Notes under the pieces: generated by a model | Told to the model about the DNA's origin: nothing | What the model saw: only the letters and a program-made list of their open reading frames with translations | The model's database searches: none | Made by a program: the position numbers and the translations under genes | In this document: positions 46,101-60,096 of the stretch, in pieces | How positions within the stretch are numbered: position 1 is the first letter of the stretch | Layout: each line of letters starts with the position of its first letter | Assembly (NCBI GenBank): GCA_035582835.1 | Contig: JAYKAV010003110.1 | Coordinates: 3,116,244-3,180,243, forward strand | DNA: 64,000 nucleotides | Direction of reading: 5' to 3' | From: Phoebastria nigripes | Taxonomy: Eukaryota > Chordata > Aves > Procellariiformes > Diomedeidae

Positions 46101-49100
46101 CCAAAACAATTTTTCTTTAAACAAAATATAATTAAAAAATTAAACTGTTGAGCTTAAAATCAGAATTTTCTGCATATTCTCTGAGAAAGAAGGAAACAAG
46201 GATAGTTCAAAATGTGGTAGCAAAATTAGATTTAAATTAATTTCTCAAAAGTATCTGAAAGGATTAGAAGGCTAATTCTCATTTTCAAAAGCAATGTATG
46301 TATTTACATACTTTAAAATATTCCAGCTGGGGACTATCTGTGTATTTAGGTGTCTATATAAATCTGAAAATCTGGGATGTAGCTGAATGCTAATTTAACT
46401 TTCATTTAAAGACAGTATGATTAGTGTTAATCAGAAATTTTCAGAGAGAAGGTTTTTCTATCAAAAATGTTGTTTTTGTTAAACCCAGATGTTTTGTGGA
46501 AGCATGCCCGTGTCAGTGAATTCTTATTTAGACAAAAGCCCAGCAAAATAAAACAATTCATTTGCATACTATTTTGATGTTTACTGAACAGGACACTTTG
46601 CCTTTACTTTGAAACAGCTCTTTTCTGTTTTGAGAAATTGTGTTTTACTTTACTGAAAAAGCTGAAAGGAGTTTAAATGAGGTAATAGCATTTTAATTAG
46701 TTTAAAATAAAATCTTAGTCCATTAAAAACAAAATTTCATTTGGAATATCACTTCTCAAGGGTGTTTAAATTTCCTGTTTCCATTCAGATTCATTTTATT
46801 CTCTGTAAAAACAAAAAGTCCAGTTCTCCTCTCAAGCAATGTGGGACTCTTCTCTTTTGAAAATTTTACTCAAACTTGTGATTTTTCTTGTGCCATATTG
46901 CCAGTAAGTGATGAATGCTTTAGTTTTCCTGGCTCGGTATTCTGAATGTGGTTTTTTGTGTGCTTGGAGTTGTATCTAGAACCTATTAGTAATTTTTAGA
47001 AGTACATGATTTTACCATTTCTGTTTTCCTGTGAATACTTTGTTTTACTGCAACAGAACATAGCTGTGGTGAAAGAGAGAAATTAAAGCAAAACGCTGTC
47101 TGAAGTTTGAGAAAGTTCCTTCCTTTTTCCCCTCTCATCCTCANGCTTCAGTTCTCCAGGCATGTGATCCAGATGGTTCTCTTCACATTCAAGCATGAGC
47201 TCAAATTCTAAGCTAACAAAGAAAATTAACTATAATGAGTAGGAAAAAATTCCTAATTGAGTTTATCTGAAAAAAAAAGATATAGTGACAAGAACAAATA
47301 AAACAGTAAGAATCTTACTTCATAGGGGGAAATATCTATGGGGATATGAAAACAAACTACTTGAGTTGTGATAAACACATTGGATTTTTATGTTGATGAA
47401 AATATTTTTTATTTATGGACATTAGCAAATAAAACTCCTTCAGAATCTAGCATGGTTATTTTCCCTGGTAATTGAATTTTGCATGCATTTTTTCAGCTGC
47501 AGTTGGTATTAAGATTTGATAAAGTTCATTGGCAATGAGCAAATTAAAGTTTTTATGTAGCTTTCATTTCTTGAATGCAAGATATTTTAATTGAAATTAA
47601 TGAAAGTCTAAGATCAATACATTCATAAATGACGACTGCAAAAAAGACCAATGTCATTGCATGCTCTAGGTTGCACTGAAGGTTGGTGTTTGCATCCCGT
47701 CTTTTTATGCCATAATTTAGTACAATTTCTAATGAGGAGATAATGTATTCAGCTTTGGAAAGAGCCAAGGGAAGGACTGCTGCTTTATTCTTCCGCTTCC
47801 TGTGGTTGGCATTAAGGTGTGTATGGTTGCTGTAAAAGCGAGTCATTCGTCTATGGTACTGTAGTGGTGAATACTCAGGTGTTTCAGCTGTAGTGAAAAT
47901 TGGGGAAACAGCAAACAAAATGGAAGTAGGATGTCAGATGTGTAAAAATGGCCATACTGAAGTGAGTAGTTTGATAAACTGATGCAGACAAAGAGCATGA
48001 ATATAAAAGTTCTCATAAAACCAGGTGTGGATTTATTTAGGAGAGTTACTGGAGCAAACACAAATGGCCAGCTCAGGCCCACCCGTGAGTCAAGCAAATA
48101 AACCCTCCTACAACAGTGGTGTCCCAACAGCTTGGTTCAGATCCAGTNCAACATAAGCTGCGCTAGGTGTAGGCTGGCTCCTGCATAGCCATATCAAGTG
48201 TCTCCTTTTTCTCTGCTCCTCAGTGCTCTCAAAGAGAAGTGTGAAGGCAGATGAAGCAACGAACACAAGCTGGATCTTTGCACTGTTGTGTGACTGCACC
48301 TGCTTTAGTGAACTCTTGGACCCGGAGTTGCGAGGGAGAAAGTTGAAGAAACAGGATTCAGGGAGGCTTTAGAAACCACCACCTGAGAGATGGCATGGCT
48401 GATTTTAGAAATCCCAGCTGACCTCAGTCACCCCATGCAGAGCCTCCCCACACTGGGCTTCCCGGAACTTTTGATGGTAAGAATGGGGTGCAGAAGTCTG
48501 CATAAAGTCCCAGGGATCCCCGCTGGTTCTGCCTCATGCAAAGGGATCTGAGCCTACTGTGGAAGCAGCAAAGGTGTATTTGCAAAGCAGTGTGCCTGAA
48601 TTAAACTCCACTTACCTAAACTGCTTCATTTCCAAGGTGGTGTGCTGCTTAAAAATGATACCATCCCTCCTCACCCTGTGAGGTGCATTGGAAGCTTTCA
48701 TAGCTTTGCTAGAAGAAGTAGATGGTGGGAGCACTTCCTCTGCTACTTCAGGTAAACATAGTCATTTCAGCTATACCATTCTGACTTACACAGCTTAAGG
48801 GTGGCACACCACGTCCCCTTTTCAAACAGAGCTGAGGAGATACGTTAGTGAGGGCAGGAATGGTTTAATCCAGCTTGGCTGGGTCTGGATGAGGATGTCT
48901 GGCCATGCTATGAAATCAGAAACAATAAGAAAAATAAGAGCCTGAGCTACACCAGCTGATGCAGTAAGGGTGGTTTGGCCTTTCTGACAGAAAGCACTCC
49001 TTGATTAGTCAGCTTATTTGATCTTCATATTTATTGTTCTGGGAAATTTAAAACACACTAAATTAGACATAGATTATGTTAAGTAGTTTTTTAATCAAAT

Positions 49101-52100
49101 AACAGTTTTGTAAATGGTGTTATGTAAAATGAGAAGTCATGTTTTAACCTTTCCCTTAGAATAAAATAAGGCATTATCATTTCTATGTGCAGCATTATTT
49201 ATATTATGCATTCTGTATAATGACTGCCAAGGGTGAGTTTTTCAAAGCCATTTAGGAGACATTAATTTTGATGAGTGAGTAGCTCTTGCCCTAGATAGAA
49301 ACCTGACAGATTTGAACAGCTTTTAGATGCTATAGACTTTGTGAGGGACAGCATCAATGATGCGTTGGTGATCAACAGGGATTTTTCTTCCTTTAGTAAA
49401 CTGGGTGCAGACACTGGGTGTTGGAGTTGATATCGGAATTATTTAACTTTTTCTCTGCCATTCTTTCTAATGTTCACTTTTCACTTCATTATAGGTCTAT
49501 GATATTACCATTTCTGGGTCGTCCGACTGTTCATGACTACTGGCATGAAGATTCATGCCAAAAGTACCTCTGCAGCAATTTTTATAAATGTTTTCATTTC
49601 CCAAGTGTTTTTTCAAGTAACTATGAATGTCTGTGGATAACTTTAAGAAGTCTCAGAGCAGAAACAATACCAGATAATAAGCTTATTTTAGGTTGCTCTT
49701 TACAGAATAACACATCAAATAACATAACGTGGCAATTGTCCTTCAGATGTTTAACATAATTACATAAATCAAATCAGCATCAAGTCTCTTTTTCTGAAGT
49801 TTGTCAAAATATCTTCAAACAATCATTTCAGTAAGTACTATTTAATATTCAATGCTTATATGCTAGAAAAAAAAATGTATATTTTCAGAATTTCCATACT
49901 CTTTCTTAAATCCTGTTTATTTGCACATACGCATGTTACTGTTTATTCTGTCAATGGCTTTCACAAAAGATTAAGAAAGATATTTCTCCAACAATACCTA
50001 ATTAACTTTTTCAAATACATAAAACNAACTCCTTTGTTCTCTGCTAGTTCCACTAACATAAGGGGGTGATTTCAGTGTAATGACAGAGCTACTACTTCTA
50101 GACTGGAAGTTTCTTGCATGTGTAAATGTGTCTGGATGCCATGAGATGTAGCAAAAATTCCTTCTTGTAGCTAATTTCTGTTTTTCACTAAGATTGTTGC
50201 ATTACCTGGCAGCTTCCTAAATATTAGTGAAGATTTGGAGAAATTGGCTGGTGCACTAATTAGGTGGAAATTGGAGGCCTTATCAATTAATACTTCTGCC
50301 ATAAACAGTGTTTGGGGCATTACTAATTTAGAAAAGTCTCAGAGTCTCTTATATGCAGTCTTTCAATGAGAGAGTTACTGCCTTTGCAGAGAACAAAAAG
50401 AACCTTAGGGAAGTGCAGTTGTATACACAATTCAATAAACATGTTATTTATGTACTGTACAAAATGAAATTTTTTCTTTGGAGGCTGAATGTGATATTCT
50501 TCCAAATCTTCCAAGTTTTAAGATGTTACAAGTAGGCACAATGTAACAGACTCTTTAAAATGTTGTTTCCTTCCTTTAAAATTTCATTAGGATGTTATGG
50601 CATATTTTGTAGCTAAGGTGCTCTATAGCTGATCATTTGTTGATTGTAGCTGCTCTTCTGATACAAAGCTTGCATATATTATAGCTAGAGAGGGTCAAAC
50701 ATCAGAATGATTTATCAAAACTCTGCAAACTTTGAGGTTTTTTTTCTGCCCCTCTTTTTCAGTCTAATAAACAAAGCAGTAATCGCAATCACATTCAAAT
50801 ACCGTGTGCAGATTAAAGCACGGCAGTGACCTGGAGAATCACACTGCCTGGAAAAAAAATGAGAAAACAAGGGAGAGAAGCCTGCCTTTATACCATGCCT
50901 TGTTCTTAACTGAATCCAGAGGGTTGCTGGATTAAGCTCTGGGTCTCAGTGTCATTTTCTTTCCCTCTGTAAATACAGACTTGTCAAGTCTTGTGCAGTC
51001 TGTGTGAAATGCATGCAACATGCTCCTTATCCCTTCCCCTACATCTCAGGTGTTTTCCCTGCCAGTCCAGAGTGTCTCCAGGCAGTGCTCCCAGTGCCAG
51101 ATGCACCTGGCTGGTAGCCGGCTCGCTGCGTCCGGCAGAGGAGAGCACAGAGTAACTGTCTTTGGGAAGGAGAGCCATTGCCAAATGCCTGCCTCTCTAG
51201 AGAGCCCCTCCAGAAGGTTCCTGCTCTAGCGAAAGCCTACAGTCACGGCCCTGCGGTAGTCACAGGAATAATATCAGGACAAATATTTAAAACAGGCTGT
51301 AAAAGTTATATTACCGGAGACTGTATAAGTGCTTGTGAAAATGTGTAAGCTAATTTTCCCTTAGAGTGTAAACTTTTGGGACATAGATTTCTCTTTTCTG
51401 TATGCTTATAGAAAAGCATAGGGAGCCTATTGCAACTACTGCCTGACTTCAGAAGCTGCTGTAATACAAACAGTAATAATAATAATATCTGTGTGCAATA
51501 AAAGATTTGATGAAAATGTTTGTTCATACTGTATGTTGTAGGAATAGTTACTATTTTGTATGGAATTGCTCACTAGATGTCCTCACAGGATCAGAACTCA
51601 TTGAATAATTTTTATAATGAAGTTTGGAAATGGTTATATTTGCCCAATCCTGGATGATTATGAGCTATAAATGGAAACTAATGATGTATATCTGTCTCTG
51701 ACTCAACTGGGAGATTAAGACGGACTGATGGAGATGGCCAACTCGATATCCATTTTTACACTTCCGATTTAAAACTCTTACAATTTTTCCTGGCTTTGTA
51801 CAGAATCCATACAGGATATTGAGCTAATATAAATAATAAGTTAATATATAAGTAAAAGTTAATGTAATCATCTTTTGACAGGAGAGAAAGAAGTGTGGAG
51901 TGATTAACAGTACACAAACAAGGACTTAATCAAGAATTTGAAGGCCTTACTGTTCCACAAACATACTTCAGATAATCATGTAGAATACGAGAATGATGGT
52001 AGTCTCAAATTAAACTTGTTAGTTCTCCAGGAAAATGTTTTATGTTCCTCAGAGGTAAGTGCAACAGATTTACTTGATATTNAATGAATAATTGTCTCTG

Positions 52101-55100
52101 TATATCTGTGTTTTCTCATTATTGATTATTTGCCATCAGTATAACTAAATCAACTCCCACTATAAGGCAGCCTGTCTTTTACTTGATTTTATGTCATTAG
52201 TTATCCTTCTAGGGAGGCTAGTAACTGTCTTTTCTAAGCTAGTTTGTTAACATAGATTTTTCAATTATAACACCAAAACTGACCATGCCGTCAGTTAATT
52301 TAACCTCCTCTATAACATAGGCCATAGATGTTCAATAAAAAAATATAAGCCATCATGGGCAGTTATAACTGCACATCTAAAGCTGCTGCTTTTGGAAAGT
52401 GTGGAATGTACCTCGGGCAGATTTTTGACTCCAGCATGTTACAGCCAGCTAAAGACCGATTTGATCCTTCGTACAGATTCATGCTAAACAGGTCCTTTTT
52501 CCCTGCACAGGACCTAGGAGAAGGGTTGCTATGGAGCTGCTAGACTGGCTCACTACTATACAAATTAACACACTTTTCCTTTTTATTTGCATTTCTAAAA
52601 CAGGGACCTGAACTATGCTTTCAGCAACCACTTTTTATTGGTGATCATTTACCCATAACAAATTGAGGAGCAGTGCAGTAGAATTTTTTTACTCATGTTC
52701 TTAATTNTTTAAACTGATCAAGTTGTTTTGACAGTTACTCCCTATACTCCCTAGAAGTGTTATTAGTAAAACATAACACACAAACATCTTTTAGTGGAAC
52801 AGAAGTTTGACATAGTGGAGTAGCAAATCAATTGGGCCTTCAATAGATGTAACTAGATCAAAGATGGTTTTGGCTGTGAAAAAAAGACAGAAATTGAGGG
52901 AAAACACGAATAAGTAGGTATTTTGAAACTCAGTAAACAAATCCAGCTCAGAGTAGTGAAAAACTAATACTTCACTGGGAGATAAGCTATCAGATAAACT
53001 CAGCATGCGAACTACTTTGAGATAATCGCTTGTGTATAACCAGCAACAAGACGCAAGTGTTTGAATTGCTCTGCATTCTCACATCGACTTGCTGATCTCC
53101 CCTGAAACACCCTGGTCAAGAAGTGATAATACATTATCCTCATTGCAGCTGTATGCTTCCTGATATACCATGCTTCATCTGGAGCTTTTTTAAAGAACAG
53201 CTCAGAAGTTTCTCCGTAAGCTTTGCATTATGTCCATTAGTCACATTTGCACAGAGTTGCTCTCAGCTTCCCAATTTGACCCAAGTTTCCCACTTAGTAC
53301 CAAGTGCCATCTTCCTTGTCTCTTGGATTAGTCTTATGGCTGATGGCCTCTGCCTTAAGAGATTTATCCTTTCACTGGCTGTGCTGTGCCTTGTAAACGT
53401 CCTGGGCCGTTCAAAGATAGGTTGGGGATCTAGGAACTAAGTTTGCATGTTCCTACATACTCATTTTTAGATATGCTCATTTGTCTTTTCCATTAAGGGT
53501 TAATTCACAGATATATCTAATGTAAAACCACCTGGCAAGTTAAAGTGATTATGTAAAGTCTTGTACAGAAATAGAAGTGGCAAATGGAGGTACGTACTTC
53601 TTGGAAAATGTACCCACTGAAAAATATCAGGATGCACATTGAAATAGCAGTACCTGAAAGGCAGTTATGCTNAAGTAAAACTAGAATTCATAGTGCCTGA
53701 TAATTTAATGGTAAATATGAGTAAAAGGGAAAAGCAGTGGCAAATCTGAGATGTAAATACTGAAACACCCTATCTTAGACCAACACAGGCAGTACCACCT
53801 GTGTTGCTCGGCAATGAAGAGGTTTTCAGATACATTTGAAGCCTGTGGAACAATAACAGGAAAAGTTCAAAGGTCAAGCAGAGCTGATTTATATAGAAAA
53901 CTATTTTTTTAAAAGGCAATTGTACACAAGCTGACTAGAAGGTCTCTAGAAAATATGGACTATATTCATAGAATGTGTTTTAGTTTAGCAAGCCTTACTA
54001 GAGTGAAATGGAGGAGATGAGCTTCTGCAGAGCCCAGTCAATTCAGACTCATGCACTGACTACTTACTTGGGGAAGTTTATCTTCATTCAGCAGGGGAGA
54101 TGTCTGTTTTCCCTAGCATTTGTGAATATCTCTCTGTGTGATGGCAACCAACCTGGTCCACATAAACATAAATTCATTGTCTAAATTAATGGANGAGAAC
54201 ATAATCATTAAAAATAACCACAAAAAACGCAATAACAATCCTCAAAAGAAATTTGGGCAAACTGTTAATGAATAGTATTATATCAGTAATGGCTGCTTGA
54301 AGATGAGACACTCTTAAGAAGTAATGGATGGAATTCCTACTTTCTGAACTACTTAAAACTTTACGGTGGGTATGTGCTTTGAGACTGAACTACAGGGAGA
54401 TGTCCCACACTGACAAGAGAATAAACTTACTTGATACAATGTTGTTGCATCTTTTCTAACACTCATCCATAAATTTAAGCATATTTAGTGCTATGCAGTG
54501 AGTGGTTAGTATATAAATGATAAAAGAAAGCAGGTTTTCTACTACAGGGCATTGGCAGAGACCCAAACCCTCTTCTGATAAGACGGTGNTTATATCCCAA
54601 TCGATGTTTTCCAAAATTTGGAAAGGAATCTTAAGAATTTGGCTAGAAGGAATGAATATGGCACACATTTCAGTTACTGGACTCCTAAGAGAGGTTAGGA
54701 AGTGGGGAAACTGTTATCTATGAAGAAGTGTTAAGTCAGTGTGTGGGATCTCTAAATTATTCTGGGAACAGGGAGAGCAGAATCCTGGTCTAGAGAAAGG
54801 CCAAGGTATTATCTGCATGCCCTACTAGAACTGCAGTGTTTTCAAAGCAGAAATGGAAGCAAAAGGAAGCTGTAGGTACATAGCAGCACTCTCTGCAATA
54901 TGCCTGTCTGAGAAATAAACATTGGAGTTCTAGTGATCTGAAAGAGAAATTAGAGTTCACAGTGGAGAAGCTGGAAAAGGCTCAGAAAGGAGACTTCAGG
55001 TAGGTGCAGGCTGAAGAAATGGTGTTTGGAAGGCCAAGCATAAACTGACAGATTTAAAAAGAGAGAAGAATAAAAGCTTTCAAAACGTGTCAGTAAATAC

Positions 55101-58100
55101 AGGTGAAAGAAAGAAGCTGAATAGTTGCTGGAGCAACTCTGAGTTGAGTGTGCATTAACAGTGTACTGCAGAAAAGCCAGAAGTAAAGACAAATACATTC
55201 TGTCTTACGTTCTCTGTAACTCAAGGACTCTAAGAAAACAAGCACTGGGATCTCTCGCTGGTGCACATCTGTGCTGCTCTATTCATGTCAGTGTTCTCGG
55301 GGGTTTTAAAATCCATTAGTACCTTCATGGCAGTAGAAGCATAATTTTGCCTAAACATCCAGGCTNCCATTCCAAAATGGGTGCATTTATAAGAGGTAAC
55401 TTTGCTATCTTCTGTTCTGAATTGTGCCCAAAGGTTGTTATCTGCAGGCACAGCATCTCTGTTATCTGCTACAGTGACCACATGACCCAGTAGCTGCCTT
55501 TTAAAAACAGAANATAATCAAGTAATTTATTTTCTGTAGATAGCAGTATTTGTGGGTAATTGCTTAAAGATCATAGCAACTTCTCCACAGGATTTCTTTT
55601 CACGGTATTTTGATTTCTAAAGTGTGCTTTCATTAGTGTCTTCTGAACAAGCTGGTTAGGTCAGCTCTGCTTAAGTGCTATTCTGCTTGGAAAACCAAAG
55701 GACAGGCTGGACATGCAAGGATAGCTTAGTTCCCCATGTGTGTTCATGATTGCTGACACTGCAAGAGGCTGGCTCGGTCTCCACTGTAATTTGAGGGTGT
55801 CTCCAGAGTTTCTCTAAATCATAGATGGCAGCACACCTATTACAGTGTCATTTTACAAATGAAAATTGCCAGAATGGAACTTCTGTGTGATTTCCAATAC
55901 CTCCTGTGTGAGAAATCCATAAGCAGAAGGAGCCAAGTACCCAGCTCCCTTACTATGAATACAAAGTGTTATTTCTAAACCTTTCTTCTAGCAATCTTCT
56001 TTGTTATCTAGTCAGCATTTCAAATCTGTCTGATAGCTAACTGAATTACAATTTTTAATATCTGTATTTTTTTACCAATGCAGCGTGCCTGAGTTAGGGC
56101 ATGGAGGATACTATGAAATTTTGGGTCAAAATCCAGAAAATGTGTGAGGAGTCGTGCTCTTAGTCTAGTTAGTAAAAAACTGTTTAGTTATTATGACTCA
56201 TGATTTGGCATTTGTAATCCGTCCAAGTCTCCCAAAATGAACTTTGTGGGCAAAAAAGTCTGCAGATAGAGGACTGCTAGGGACTTTAGTGAGCAGAAGC
56301 AGCTGCAATGAACCCACCTTGATAGGATGATGAAAAAACAGCAGTTCAGNCTGGACTTTCCCTGCTTTGTGTGGACTGGCAGTTTATTCCAGCCCTTCTT
56401 TCCTGTGCAGTCTCTTCATCTCAGCTTTGGAGCATACCTGGGCCATCCCTTTATCTGCTCCTATTTAGCTCCCACTGCCTTAGGTAATACACTGATTTCA
56501 TCAAGCATGACGTTTGTTTTCATCATACTGTGCTCCACCGCTGCCCCCACTCCTTATCTCTCACCTGTTTAGACCAGGACTGCAGCTGCCTGTAATTCTG
56601 TTGGTACAGTGTCCAGCATTGTGTAAGCAGCTAAGTGGTCAGCATAGAGAAACAGGCACAGTAAATGTAATTATAGCAAATAACATTGAAATAGGAGAAA
56701 CTGGTGCATATGAGTCTGTCAGTAGGATAGAAGTCTTACTTTTTACATACGCTTTTTGTTTCGAAAAGCATAACCCATAACGACATTAAAGAAATAAACA
56801 ATATTCAGTTGTAGCATTACATTATTTGGCATCTTCTCTCCATTTGCTCCTGCTGAAAAGTACCTTTTAGTTTGTGACCTTCACTGTAGCCAGCAAGGTT
56901 GTTTAAACTTCAGGCATCAGCAGTAAGTTGAGATGACAGATGAAAACCTGAAATAGCTCTTTAGGTAAAAACTGGCATGAGGAATTAGTCTGAAGTGTAT
57001 TTGCAAAACTGTTACTGTGCTTATGCTTCTCTTTTATGATGCTGTAAAGCTGCACCATCACAACAGTCGTGAAGCCTGGGCAATCTTTGCTGGTTATGCT
57101 CTGGACATGGCTAAGGGACCTCCTGAACAACNTGGGTGAGACCACAAAGTGTACCATAGACAACGGTGATGTGAGAAAATGAGATTGTTAATATGTTACC
57201 TCAACTATGTCATTTTCTATTGGGCATGCGCTGGTATGCTAGAACTGGGGTGTGGTGTGAGGGCATCAGTACGCAGCCTAGGTCCTACAGACCACATCTT
57301 TTTTTTTTTTAATTTCTTTCCAAATAAGGCTAGATGGAAGTTGTTAACCTAACAAATATCATATCTGTTGGCGTATTTTTTCCACTTTGAAATACACTTA
57401 GCAGAAGATATGGTATTGCAAATAATTTAAATTACCAGTCTAATGGCCACATTAATGCTGTGTCAAATGGAATGATCTTTCCTCAGGGCCTCAGTGTGAA
57501 GCTTGCCATAATACTGATGTTTTGGTACATTATTTCATTTTAGGTTTTTCATCTTTTTGTCATCATTACTATCATTATCATCGTTAATCCATCAGTTTCG
57601 CAGCCAGCACAACAGATCTTTTAGCATCTACTACATGATGTTCAGTGTGAAAGCTGAAACACTAAGATTAAAAAGTTACTTTTCAAGTGGAGTTGCTTAA
57701 ACTTGAGACTTTTAAATGTGTATTTGAGGTGTCAAAATATAGTGACTGTTAGACATGCAGAAGTATTAACTCTGGTGAAACTGTGAAATTTAATGCACAA
57801 ATATGGGCATCAGAGTTCGAAAATGTTGGTCCATTTGAGTTGTCCAAAGCCATTCAGAATGGCTGCTGAGCTGAAAAGTGAACTTGAAACTCTCACCTCC
57901 CATTCTTGTAGTTTATTTACTACAGCTGCCCCTTCCTTCACTGACGTTTTCGAAGTAGTTATTTCTGACTGATTTCAGATTCACGTCATTGCACCCCGTC
58001 CTGTATTTTGCTAATTAGTCACCATTTTTTCTCTGTAATAGTCTTTCACGGACAGTCTGAATGAGTCTGTCACATCACTGCAGTACTGATATATGGGATA

Positions 58101-60000
58101 CATGGTTGGGCCACACACTGGAAATGGGGTTTGGTGCTCTGCACACCACATCACAGATGAAGGAAAACTGGAGAGCTGCAGAGAAGCAAGGGGGTAGCAG
58201 TGCCAGTGTTGAAGATTTGAAATGATGGCTTTGTATTATTCATTTATTTTTCCCAGTATATGAAGTACGTTCCCATTCCATGGACTAAATTCACAGGCAG
58301 TTTATCACATCTTCCAAATTACTAATAAAGATAGTAATCTGAGCTTAATACTGTATCCTTTATTTGGGGGATAACATTAACCCTTCAAGATACATATCTT
58401 TAGAAAATAACATCAATTTTTAAATGAACTTGCAAAACATGGTATTTTTAAATAACTGAAGCCCATTCATCTCCCATTCTACCTGGTCAGTCTAGAATAG
58501 AAATCCTTTCTTTCCCTTTTCATATGCTGCTTACAGGAAGAAAATAAAATAGACACAGTGAACAAAAAATATTACCAAGCTCTTTCCACACTGGAATGGG
58601 CAATGAATTAAACAGTGACCTGGCAGTCAGAAGTACTTCTGGTAGGTCTTTCACATGTTGAAAAATCAGGTCAGCTTGCTCAGCTTTCTGTCAGGTTACT
58701 GTAACACTGGGAAGAAAGTACAAACACAGCGTACAACTGGTACTGGAAAGCTATAGATGTAGCATACCCACACCTGCTAACATGTAACCTGCTTAGAACC
58801 TAGCATACGCTAGGCATGGATGCACTTAGAAATGGGCTGTGCTGGTACTTGCCATGAGAAGCAAAGTAACACCAAATGCCTCATCAGCTTGCTTGCATAA
58901 TTTCTTTACTTTCCTTTCCAAAACACACTTGTAGCTGCTCTACCTAAGCTGCATATAGCTTTATGCTAATGACTTGTTGAATGATTCAGAGTGTTTATCT
59001 GTGAGTCTCAAGTGAGACCATCTTGGTTACAATAAAAACATTTTGTCTTTGCATTGCATTCTCCATGTAGAAGGAAGGTGGAACGTTAGACAAAGGCACT
59101 ACTACTACCCATGAACTGACGTTTCTTCTTCTTCTGAGGAGTACAGCTGCTGGGTTAAAGAACATTTTAGAGTAAAGGCTGAAACCTCTAAAAAGACTAA
59201 AGAGGAATAATTTGTAGAGAGGAAAATTGGATACTCTTGCAAAAATTGCACTGAAATCTTTTATGGTTGCAAAGAGTTGCAAGCTGTACCATCACCCTCC
59301 TGAAAAAGCACAGGACATAGTAATGCCATCTCATGACATTAGAAGAAAGAATGCCAATTCCAAAAATGCAGTCTTGGGGTTTCCAAATAGCAGTTGACAG
59401 GAGCGTTTGGTTGTGTTATCTGACAAGGTCAAGTTCTGAAATGGTGAATAATTTTGGAGAAAATTTTGGAGAAAACTTCATGAGCAGTGTAGGCAAATGG
59501 AAAGATAAAATAACTTTTTTATATTTTCTGCAATATTTCTGTTGAAATGTTTAAACAATGTAGTTTTGGGAGCAGTAATGACATAAAATGCAATGCTGAA
59601 ATCTGAAATGGACACTTAGCAAATTATCAATATTATTGTTACTGTGCTTGGGTACAATGAACTGGTTTTCCTCTATTGCTCTTACTCTCAATCTATTACT
59701 GTTTTAGAGTACTTTTATTTCCTCTTAGTCCTGCAGTGTTTCATGAAATGGCACCCCTTATTCCTCAGCCTGGCTGCAAACTAACCTATCTGTGAGAAAA
59801 GGAAAACAACCTCTCCGACACACCTCTGAACTGTCCCTCTATGCTTTGCTGTAGGCTGCGTATTTTGACAGACTTCACTGGACCTGTTTGAATGTGTCCT
59901 GGTTTCCTGATGAGCCTAAGGGACTTGGTTTTTTTGCAGGCTGAGACATAGCTACATTTGTTAGCTGTGATGCTAACAAATGTTTTTTTAATTGATTATG
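43160..60000. other. AT-rich intergenic DNA
   Basis: No gene, tRNA or recognisable transposon was found. Some stretches look like non-coding conserved-enhancer candidates (46480-46760, 50230-50310, 50760-50850; see findings). Open frames are short and unsupported. Confidence 0.5.
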
Positions 60001-60023
60001 TGGGAGGAGGAAGGAAGTGTTTT

Positions 60024-60096
60024 CTTTTTCTTTTCTTTTCTTTTCTTTTCTTTTCTTTTCTTTTCTTTTCTTTTCTTTTCTTTTCTTTTCTTTTCT
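60024..60096 (+). repeat. (TTTTC)n microsatellite
   Basis: About 15 uninterrupted copies of the pentamer TTTTC lie in intergenic DNA. It is expected to be length-polymorphic. Confidence 0.97.

Noticed and set aside
60024..60096. Regular array that could suggest a CRISPR-like or functional repeat
   Set aside because: It is a plain pentamer microsatellite without spacers.
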